A DNA stretch of 6,642 nucleotides, taken from Leptospiraceae bacterium. Its GTDB lineage: Bacteria; Spirochaetota; Leptospiria; Turneriellales; Turneriellaceae. The position numbers and the translations under genes are program-made. Shown here piece by piece: positions 1-4,799 of this stretch; position 1 is the first letter of the stretch, and each line of letters starts with the position of its first letter. The notes beneath the pieces are model-generated. The model made no database searches. It saw only the letters and a list, made by a program, of their open reading frames with translations, and was not told the DNA's origin. The DNA is taken from assembly GCA_016788945.1 (NCBI GenBank), contig JAEUSA010000099.1, positions 1 through 6,642 of the forward strand, written 5' to 3'.

Positions 1-633
1 ACAGTCAGCGCCACAGCACGCAACCGTCTTGCGGCGATCGATACCGCTGGTGCCCTGCAGGCTTGGAATCCCGATGCAAACAACAATGTGAGTACCCTCG
101 CGAGCAGCGGTTCAACGATCTATTTGGGCGGGTCTTTCACAACAATTGGAGCCACAGCGCGGAACCGTCTGGCCGCTGTCGATACGGCGGGCGTACTCCA
201 AGCGTGGAATCCGGATGCTAACGGCGCGGCCAGTGCTATCGCTATCAGTGGTTCAACAATTTACATGGGCGGCAGCTTCAACACGATCGGCGGCACGGCC
301 CGCAATCGCCTCGCGGCCGTCGATACCGCTGGGGTTCTTCTATCCTGGAATCCCGATGCAGGTGCGGGTGGTATTCTTGCCATCGCCGTGAGCGGTTCAA
401 CGATCTATGCTGGTGGCACCTTCACGACAATCGGCGGCACCGCTCGAAACCGGGTCGCGGCGATTGATACCGCGGGATTGCTTCAATCTTGGAATCCGGA
501 TGCAAGTAACTCCGTAAACTCACTGGTTACCAGCGGGTCCACTGTCTATGTGGGTGGGGGGTACACTACCGTCGGCGGTGTAGACTCCTTCTACCTCTCT
601 TCCATCAACACCGACGGCAGTCTGAATTGGTAG
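1..633 (+). CDS. DUF5122-like beta-propeller repeat protein, C-terminal part (5' end outside window)
   Basis: The frame is open from base 1 to the TAG at 631-633, so about 210 residues of a longer protein are seen and its start lies upstream. The visible part is almost wholly tandem repeats of 47-48 residues. The consensus has the pieces TARNRLAAVDTAG, then WNPDA, then SGSTIYxGGxF and TTIGG. This pattern matches the DUF5122 / delta-60-type beta-propeller repeats found in secreted or surface proteins of many diderms, where each unit would form a propeller blade. The protein ends mid-repeat at a Trp (LNW) that aligns with the Trp of WNPDA, as if the last partial blade were completed by the N-terminus. 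No catalytic residues are recognisable, and ligand and location are unknown. A GTG at 88 is in frame but is internal to a repeat, so it is not the true start. Family assignment is fairly sure; function is not. Confidence 0.75.
   Translation, partial: TVSATARNRLAAIDTAGALQAWNPDANNNVSTLASSGSTIYLGGSFTTIGATARNRLAAVDTAGVLQAWNPDANGAASAIAISGSTIYMGGSFNTIGGTARNRLAAVDTAGVLLSWNPDAGAGGILAIAVSGSTIYAGGTFTTIGGTARNRVAAIDTAGLLQSWNPDASNSVNSLVTSGSTVYVGGGYTTVGGVDSFYLSSINTDGSLNW
13..630 (+). repeat. Tandem 141/144-bp coding repeats
   Basis: Repeat units begin at 13, 154, 295 and 439, each at the TAR(N)R codons, giving periods of 141, 141 and 144 bp. A degenerate partial unit at 580-630 ends the gene. The third unit is one codon longer, in the loop after WNPDA. 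DNA identity between units is high in places: an 18-base stretch starting AGCGGTTCAACG occurs in both the first and third units. This suggests fairly recent duplication or ongoing homogenisation, with synonymous drift elsewhere. Confidence 0.9.
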
Positions 634-657
634 CACGTTTTTCCATTGACCCACCAC

Positions 658-687
658 GCCATCGTGGGCTTAGCTGCCCGCGATGGC
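658..687 (+). promoter_or_regulatory. 12-bp hairpin spanning the start codon of the barrel gene
   Basis: GCCATCGTGGGC (658-669) can pair with GCCCGCGATGGC (676-687) across a 6-base loop (670-675). All twelve pairs are canonical except one G-U wobble in RNA. The right arm contains the ATG at 683-685. There is no T-run after it, so it is a poor intrinsic terminator for the upstream repeat gene. It could control translation of the downstream gene by hiding its start. The structure is seen directly; its role is inferred. Confidence 0.5.
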
Positions 688-1186
688 CAAACTTAAAATC
701 CGTCTACCACTGACTCTCGTTGCCGCTCTTTCGCTCAGCCTCACTCGCCCCGCTTTGGCTCAGCAAAAAGCAGCCGAATGGCTCGCGTTTTCGATCGGGC
801 CGGTGCTGGCGGTGCAAGACACGCGCAAAAGTTTTTTCACCTTCATCAGCTACACGCCGCGCTTTGCACTGGGAGAGAATTTCTATGCCCGGCCAAACAT
901 CGGTTTCACGATGCTGCGCAACGAGACAAATGAGCTCTTTCCGGTTCTCGAAGCGCAGGGGATCTTGGGCTATTTCATGGCCCAAAACGTCGGTGCGGAG
1001 CTTGGAGCGGGGATGCAGTATTTTTCGCAGAATGGCGGCGGACTGCCCGCGTTTACGGCAAATTTGGTTTATAGGCCAGACAGCCGCATACTGCTCATCG
1101 ACAGATTTGTGTTCGGTTATACTCCCGTTTTTGTGAGCGGTGCGGTAATGCACCAGGCGCGCATTGCCGCAGGGGTGACGTTTTGA
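683..1186 (+). CDS. Small outer-membrane beta-barrel candidate, first gene of transport operon
   Basis: The 167-residue protein starts with a typical signal peptide: a basic n-region (MAKLKIR), a hydrophobic core at about 8-20, and a probable cleavage after PALA (residue 26). The mature part of about 140 residues alternates polar and hydrophobic stretches rich in aromatic and Gly residues. It ends in a Phe (AGVTF), the classic C-terminal signal of outer-membrane barrels recognised by the Bam machinery. The size would suit an eight-stranded barrel. No Pfam family is recognised with confidence. ATG 683 is chosen because a stop (671-673) lies just upstream in frame and the signal peptide needs this start. 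No good Shine-Dalgarno precedes it, and the ATG sits in a hairpin stem. The stop overlaps the start of the next gene, so it likely works with the downstream ABC importer, perhaps as a channel for the same solute. That role is inference. Confidence 0.65.
   Translation: MAKLKIRLPLTLVAALSLSLTRPALAQQKAAEWLAFSIGPVLAVQDTRKSFFTFISYTPRFALGENFYARPNIGFTMLRNETNELFPVLEAQGILGYFMAQNVGAELGAGMQYFSQNGGGLPAFTANLVYRPDSRILLIDRFVFGYTPVFVSGAVMHQARIAAGVTF
1171..1177 (+). promoter_or_regulatory. Ribosome binding site for the substrate-binding protein gene
   Basis: AGGGGTG lies inside the end of the barrel gene. From AGGGG there are 7 bases to TTG 1183 and 13 to ATG 1189. The spacing favours the TTG, whose bases overlap the TGA stop (1184-1186) of the barrel gene, a layout typical of translational coupling. 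Confidence 0.5.
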
Positions 1187-2127
1187 ATATGCCGGCTGTT
1201 GTGAAATTGCGCGGGATTCATTTAGCGCGCGCACTCAGTGTCGCCTGCCTCGTTCTCATTACCGACTGCTCGCGTCCGGGGGCGACGCGCGAACTGGTGA
1301 TTGCGCACCCCGAAGCGCTCGCCGCAATTCCTCTGCGTCTCGCCGCCGAATCGCCGCTCGCGGGCGAAAAGATTCGCCTTAAACCCTTCAGCGACCACGC
1401 GCTCGCGGTGGCCGAATTTTTGCGTGGTGAAACCGATTTGCTTTTCACCGGTACAACGCTCGGCGCCATGCAGGCTGGCAAAGGTGTAAAGCTGTGGCGT
1501 ACGCCGGTGTGGGGTACCGCGAGCATTGTTCTGCGACCGGGCCTCAAATCTTCTGGCCAGCCGGCGCTGCCGCAACTTACCGGCAAAAAAGTTGCACTGC
1601 CGTTTCGTGGCAGCCCGAACGACATCCAGTTTCGCCGGCTCTGCGAGACGCGGGGTGTGAAACCCGTAATTGAATACCAGCCGCATACGCAGGCAGCGGC
1701 ATCGCTGCTTGCTGGCAAGATCGATGCAGCTATTCTCCCCGAACCACTCGCTTCGAAGCTGATTGCCGCGCACGGCCTTGTAAGGCTCGCCGAGCTCGCG
1801 GCCCTCGAAGAGCAGGCCTTGGCCGGCGAGGCGCCCTCGCCGATGGTTTCCCTATTTGTCGGCCCGCAGCTTGCTGCAGAAAAGTTGAAGCGTCTGCCTG
1901 AACTCGAGCGCCGGTTGACCGAAATTGCCGCGCGCATCGAAAAGGATCCCGAGGCCATTGCAAAACTACATGCACAGAGTTTTCAGGTGGGCGTCGAGGT
2001 GCTGCGCGAAGGTTTGCGCTACACGCACTTCGCTTTTCCCGAAGTTGCAGCCGCCCGCAAAAGAACCACAGCATTTCTGCGCGCTGCCGGCATTGCCGAA
2101 CCCGGTGATACGTTCTTTATGCCATAG
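1183..2127 (+). CDS. ABC transporter substrate-binding lipoprotein, NitT/TauT/SsuA (NMT1-like) type
   Basis: A 314-residue periplasmic binding protein. The N-terminus has a short basic region and a hydrophobic segment (about 12-27) followed by Cys29 (LITDCS), suggesting a lipoprotein. Asp just before the Cys is atypical, and C22 is an alternative. The body follows the SsuA/TauA/NMT1-like layout: first strand ELVIAHPEA (37-45), a DLLFTG segment (85-90), a GKKVALPFRGSPNDIQF block (134-150), and the second-lobe signature AGKIDAAILPEPLAS (177-191). Length is typical for the family. These proteins deliver solutes such as sulfonates, taurine, nitrate/bicarbonate or thiamine-precursor pyrimidines to a two-domain permease; the substrate here cannot be read from sequence. 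Start is TTG 1183 by Shine-Dalgarno spacing, or ATG 1189, two codons in. The gene overlaps the barrel gene by 4 bp and ends 5 bp before the permease-ATPase gene, so all three are surely co-transcribed. Confidence 0.82.
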   Translation: MNMPAVVKLRGIHLARALSVACLVLITDCSRPGATRELVIAHPEALAAIPLRLAAESPLAGEKIRLKPFSDHALAVAEFLRGETDLLFTGTTLGAMQAGKGVKLWRTPVWGTASIVLRPGLKSSGQPALPQLTGKKVALPFRGSPNDIQFRRLCETRGVKPVIEYQPHTQAAASLLAGKIDAAILPEPLASKLIAAHGLVRLAELAALEEQALAGEAPSPMVSLFVGPQLAAEKLKRLPELERRLTEIAARIEKDPEAIAKLHAQSFQVGVEVLREGLRYTHFAFPEVAAARKRTTAFLRAAGIAEPGDTFFMP

Positions 2128-2132
2128 GGCAA

Positions 2133-3500
2133 ATGCCGCGCCGTTTGCTCCTCACGATTTTTGGCTGGGTAGCCGCACTCGCCGTTCTCACGCTTTCACT
2201 GTTGCTATTTTCGAACCCGATTTTGCCGGCACCGATGGTGCTGCTTGGCAGAATTGGCGAGCTCTTGCGCGGCCCGCTTTGGTCTGACCTCGCGCTCACC
2301 GTGTTGCGCTCGGTTGTCGCGTTCTTGATCGCGCTCTTCTTCGGCATCGGTTGGGCCGCGGTATTTCCCCCGCGCAGCGCGCGCGCATTCGTCGCCGGCC
2401 CGAGTCTGCTCTTGCTGCAGGCGGCACCGGTCATTCTCTGGATCGTACCGCTCGTTCTGTTGCTCGGTACCGGCAATGCGGCGCCGATTGCCGCTGCTGT
2501 ATTTGTCGTGCTGCCGCTCATTGCTTTCGAATTTCGTGCGGCGTTTGAAATGACTTCGCGCGACCGGCGCGAATTCTGGCGGCACTACGTACCGTATTAC
2601 CCGCGCCGCCTTGTGCTCAGACTTTACCATGAATGGCGGCCGCACCTTGCGGCGGCAACCGGCATGGGGTTACTCATGTCATTCAAGGCATCGGTGATTG
2701 CCGAGTGGTTCGCCGCCCAAGAAGGCATCGGCCGTCAATTGCAGCAGTCGTTTGTCGTGGTCGACACGGCTTCGTTTCTCGCGTATGCACTGGCATTTTT
2801 GCTCTCAGCTCTCATCGTGACTTCAGCTGCGCAGGCCGCGGTGCAGCGAATCGGTTTTGTGCGCTCCCTCTTTGTAGCTGAAAGGCCGAGTAGAGCGGGT
2901 GAGGCGGATGTACTGCAGCTCAGGAATATCAGTGTCAAACTCGGCCGGCGTGTGATTCTGCACGAGGTTGAGCTCGAATTGCGGCCGGGTGAGTTGGTAA
3001 TTCTCACCGGCGCTTCAGGCTCAGGCAAGTCGACCATTGCCCGAGTTGCCGCCGGGTTACTGAAGCCGCAAAAAGGAAATGCCATGGCGCCGGCAAATTC
3101 TGTGTGCCTCGTATTCCAGTCCGATTTTCTTTTCCCTCAGGAGACTGTCGCAGAGAACGTGTCGCTGCAGGTTTCCCCTGACGAAAATGGCGCAGCAGAG
3201 AGAACAATCCACCTTGTCGGGCTTGAAGGCGAAATGGTGGCCGGTAACCTGAGCGGGGGTATGCGGCGGCGATTAGCGCTCGCGCGCGGTCTCTGCAGTA
3301 CGGCACGGTTTTTGTTGCTCGATGAGCCGTTCAGCGGCCTCGATGCGCAGGCGAGCAGTGACTTACTGCAGGTTCTTCTCGCAGAGGCGAAGGCGGGCAG
3401 GGGCATTTTGCTGATCACGCATAATCTTTCACCGCAGATGCGCGCGGTTGCCCGCGGCGTTTACGTTGTCGAGGGCGGTCGCCTGAGGCTTGAAACATGA
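2133..3500 (+). CDS. ABC importer permease-ATPase fusion (SsuC-like + SsuB-like)
   Basis: The 455-residue protein carries both inner-membrane parts of the importer. Residues 1-240 form a permease of the SsuC/TauC/NitT class, with hydrophobic segments at about 5-27, 56-78, 92-113, 116-133, 175-195 and 210-232. The conserved SFKASVIAEWFAAQEGIG stretch (183-200) matches the SsuC core; the EAA coupling loop before it is degenerate. A short linker (about 244-258) leads to a compact ATPase. This has Walker A GASGSGKST (293-301), Q-loop Gln329, signature LSGGM (373-377), Walker B FLLLDEP with Asp397/Glu398, D-loop SGLD (401-404) and H-loop His430. All catalytic motifs are intact, so it should hydrolyse ATP. 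At about 200 residues the ATPase is shorter than the usual 240-270. Members of this class are usually separate genes. A homodimer would give the standard two-permease, two-ATPase importer. It pairs with the binding protein encoded just upstream. Confidence 0.88.
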   Translation: MPRRLLLTIFGWVAALAVLTLSLLLFSNPILPAPMVLLGRIGELLRGPLWSDLALTVLRSVVAFLIALFFGIGWAAVFPPRSARAFVAGPSLLLLQAAPVILWIVPLVLLLGTGNAAPIAAAVFVVLPLIAFEFRAAFEMTSRDRREFWRHYVPYYPRRLVLRLYHEWRPHLAAATGMGLLMSFKASVIAEWFAAQEGIGRQLQQSFVVVDTASFLAYALAFLLSALIVTSAAQAAVQRIGFVRSLFVAERPSRAGEADVLQLRNISVKLGRRVILHEVELELRPGELVILTGASGSGKSTIARVAAGLLKPQKGNAMAPANSVCLVFQSDFLFPQETVAENVSLQVSPDENGAAERTIHLVGLEGEMVAGNLSGGMRRRLALARGLCSTARFLLLDEPFSGLDAQASSDLLQVLLAEAKAGRGILLITHNLSPQMRAVARGVYVVEGGRLRLET

Positions 3501-3519
3501 ACAATTGTTCAAATTTAAC
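3490..3519 (+). promoter_or_regulatory. Candidate sigma-70-type promoter for the PF10118 gene
   Basis: TTGAAA (3490-3495, 5/6 match to -35) and TTTAAC (3514-3519, 4/6 match to -10) are 18 bases apart. The palindrome TGAACAATTGTTCA fits exactly in the spacer, which would let a repressor block RNA polymerase. A second possible -35, TTGACA at 3520-3525, has no convincing -10 at 16-18 bases. The prediction is weak on motif scores alone and rests mostly on context. Confidence 0.35.
3498..3511 (+). promoter_or_regulatory. Perfect 14-bp palindrome, putative operator 1
   Basis: TGAACAATTGTTCA equals its own reverse complement over all 14 bases and includes the TGA stop of the transporter gene. Its centre lies 23 bp before the centre of a second palindrome. 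Uninterrupted palindromes of this size in front of a gene are typical of sites for dimeric helix-turn-helix repressors such as TetR-family proteins. No regulator gene is in the window. Confidence 0.55.
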
Positions 3520-3520
3520 T

Positions 3521-3534
3521 TGACACCGGTGTCA
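3521..3534 (+). promoter_or_regulatory. Perfect 14-bp palindrome, putative operator 2
   Basis: TGACACCGGTGTCA is a perfect palindrome between the first operator candidate and the start codon at 3554. It shares the outer TGA...TCA with operator 1 but has a GC-rich core, so one protein at two sites or two different regulators are both possible. It overlaps a TTGACA hexamer (3520-3525) and would sit close to the transcription start if the promoter at 3490-3519 is right. Confidence 0.55.
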
Positions 3535-3539
3535 TTATT

Positions 3540-3559
3540 TTGCATGGGCGGCCATGCAA
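3540..3559 (+). promoter_or_regulatory. Start-codon hairpin of the PF10118 gene
   Basis: TTGCATGG (3540-3547) and CCATGCAA (3552-3559) are perfect inverted arms around the 4-base loop GCGG. The ATG at 3554-3556 lies in the right arm. In mRNA this 8-bp stem would cover the start codon and the short leader, which has no clear Shine-Dalgarno. Possible translational control; alternatively a third protein-binding palindrome in DNA. Confidence 0.45.
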
Positions 3560-4366
3560 GTCCGCAGACCCGACTTTGATTTTTCGAAAGTAGAGCGCTA
3601 TTACTACGGCGATAATGTCTGGGCCACGCACATTATGAACGCGCTGCATGTGCTGGTACCGATCGGCGAAGTGTTCTTCATACGCGCGGTGCGTAAGTCT
3701 TTAGACGATGCGCCGGCAGAACAAAAAGTGGAGCTCAAAAAATTCATCGGGCAAGAATCTGTGCACGACCAGATGCACCGCCAGTTCTGGGCGCGGCTGA
3801 GAGAGCAGGGCCTGCCGGTTGACAGCTTTGCGCGTTTTTTTACCGCCACCGCGATAGAGACGATGGAACCACTGGTGGAAAAGCTGATAGGCAAGAAAAT
3901 GCTGCTCTCAGCCACTGTCGGCTTTGAACATTATACAGCCGCACTTGCTGATACCGCATTTCAACCGGGGTCTCAACTGTTGCCCAAAATGCAGAAAGAA
4001 GTCGCCGAGATGATGGGCTGGCATGCTGCCGAAGAGATCGAGCACAAATCGGTCGCGTTCAACATGCTCAAGGCCATCGATGGCAACTATGCTTTGCGTG
4101 CCGCGGGTATGGTGCTCGGCTCGACGCTGCTTTCGGTCTATACCGCGATCGGCACAGCTTGGTTTATGGCGGGCGATAAAGAGCTGACTCTTGCTCGTCT
4201 GGTGAAAGATCTTTTGACTCTGCCGCAGATTTCGGGCGACCTTTTGCCGGCGCTGGTGCAGCACAACCTCGAATACTTTACGCCGGGTTTTGATCCCGAT
4301 CATAAGAACAATTACCACCTTGCGGAGTCGAAACTCAAAGAGCTGGGCATGGCGCTCGCGTCGTAA
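3554..4366 (+). CDS. PF10118 'metal-dependent hydrolase', likely ferritin-like di-iron protein
   Basis: The 270-residue protein matches the PF10118/COG3687 family in length and motifs: PIGEVFF (36-42), FIGQESVHDQMH (64-75), FEHYTA (124-129) and GWHAAEEIEHKSVAF (155-169). The family is labelled predicted metal-dependent hydrolase, with no proven reaction known to me. The acidic and His residues are Glu39, then E68xxH71, then Glu125, then E161xxH164. They follow the order of a ferritin-like di-iron four-helix bundle, so an oxidase or oxygenase is at least as plausible as a hydrolase; this reading is inferred. A hydrophobic helix at about 183-205 may associate with membrane. There is no signal peptide, so it is probably cytosolic. 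It lies 53 bp after the transporter fusion, behind two palindromes and a candidate promoter, suggesting independent regulated expression. Relatives are common in lipid-rich and hydrocarbon-using bacteria. ATG 3554 is the natural start; family certainty is high. Confidence 0.85.
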   Translation: MQVRRPDFDFSKVERYYYGDNVWATHIMNALHVLVPIGEVFFIRAVRKSLDDAPAEQKVELKKFIGQESVHDQMHRQFWARLREQGLPVDSFARFFTATAIETMEPLVEKLIGKKMLLSATVGFEHYTAALADTAFQPGSQLLPKMQKEVAEMMGWHAAEEIEHKSVAFNMLKAIDGNYALRAAGMVLGSTLLSVYTAIGTAWFMAGDKELTLARLVKDLLTLPQISGDLLPALVQHNLEYFTPGFDPDHKNNYHLAESKLKELGMALAS

Positions 4367-4376
4367 CGGTGCGCAG

Positions 4377-4431
4377 CACCTCACGAATCGCGCAGACAAA
4401 TTTAGCGTTTGTGCCCGCGAGGTGACTTTTT
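4377..4431 (+). terminator. Possible terminator after the PF10118 gene
   Basis: CACCTC (4377-4382) pairs with GAGGTG (4419-4424), and an inner ACAAA/TTTGT stem (4396-4400 with 4408-4412) can fold in the loop. A run of five T (4427-4431) follows two bases later. A separate small hairpin, GGTGC-GCA-GCACC, sits directly after the stop at 4368-4380 but competes for the same bases. The outer stem is short and the loop long, so this is only a candidate. Confidence 0.3.
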
Positions 4432-4445
4432 AGACAGGCCGCAAA

Positions 4446-4799
4446 ATGAGCGAACACCACCATCACCACCATCACATGATTCCCATTCGCATGGAACGCC
4501 ACCTGCGGGCGGGTTTGTTATTAGGTGCGGTATTCGGTTTTGCGCTACCCAACGGTTATTTTCTCTACCGTTATATGAAAAACCCGGTGCTGATGAACGA
4601 GCTGCTCGCAAATCCGCTCGGCCAGGCATTTCTCGGTGAGACGACGCTCTTGCTCATTATGTTTCTCGTCGCCGTATGGGTTATCAAACGCTCGTGGCTC
4701 AGGGTGGTTTATTATCTCATCGCTTCATTTGCCGGTGGCCTCGCATTTGCATTGCCGCTGTTCTTATGGTTTAACAGCGTCGATAAAAATCCGGAATAA
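4446..4799 (+). CDS. Small DUF2834-like membrane protein with N-terminal heptahistidine
   Basis: The 117-residue protein begins MSE followed by seven His (4-10). Three hydrophobic segments follow at about 22-41, 66-82 and 86-109. The order is an N-terminal helix with a LP-N-Y turn, a polar connecting loop containing NELLANP (51-57), and a last helix ending FALPLFLWF (101-109). This fits DUF2834 (PF11196), a family of small membrane proteins of unknown function, though I judge this from pattern only. An in-frame TAG at 4431-4433 makes ATG 4446 the first ATG. Downstream ATGs at 4476 and 4491 would exclude the histidines, and no start has a strong Shine-Dalgarno; GAGGTGA at 4419-4425 is too far away. 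The His run could bind Ni, Zn, Co or Cu on the side of the membrane where the N-terminus lies. The 3' end overlaps the convergent NRDE gene by 29 bp. Confidence 0.7.
   Translation: MSEHHHHHHHMIPIRMERHLRAGLLLGAVFGFALPNGYFLYRYMKNPVLMNELLANPLGQAFLGETTLLLIMFLVAVWVIKRSWLRVVYYLIASFAGGLAFALPLFLWFNSVDKNPE
4455..4475 (+). repeat. CAC/CAT codon repeat encoding seven histidines
   Basis: The seven His codons are cac cac cat, cac cac cat, cac: a 9-base unit repeated 2.3 times. Slippage or recombination could change the number of His codons in threes without breaking the frame. Its codon order differs from simple alternation and the surrounding sequence is natural, so it does not look like a cloning tag. 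Confidence 0.85.

Noticed and set aside
638..642. T-run just after the repeat-protein stop as an intrinsic terminator
   Set aside because: No stable GC-rich stem directly precedes it; the strong hairpin lies downstream at 658-687 and has no T-run after it.
704..1234. A 176-codon open frame on the minus strand opposite the barrel gene
   Set aside because: It is antisense to a protein with a clear signal peptide and C-terminal Phe; its translation shows no domain, and overlapping open frames are expected in GC-rich DNA.
1218..1958. A 246-codon minus-strand open frame opposite the substrate-binding protein
   Set aside because: It is Ser/Ala/Arg-rich with no recognisable motif, and lies fully within a gene whose family pattern is clear.
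3520..3548. TTGACA at 3520-3525 as the -35 of the PF10118 promoter
   Set aside because: No -10-like hexamer lies 16-18 bases downstream (that region is GCATGGGC); the TTGACA is part of the palindrome.
3908..4399. A 163-codon minus-strand open frame opposite the PF10118 gene
   Set aside because: No motif or start signal supports it, and the opposite strand has conserved metal-ligand motifs.
4455..4475. Seven-His run as a cloning-vector His tag contaminating the sequence
   Set aside because: It is followed by a native-looking membrane protein and preceded by ordinary genomic sequence, with no vector promoter, linker or protease site.
4756..4779. CGCTGTT/AACAGCG inverted repeat between the convergent genes as a bidirectional terminator
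   Set aside because: It has a 7-bp stem with a 10-base loop but no T-run on either strand, and it lies within coding sequence of both genes.
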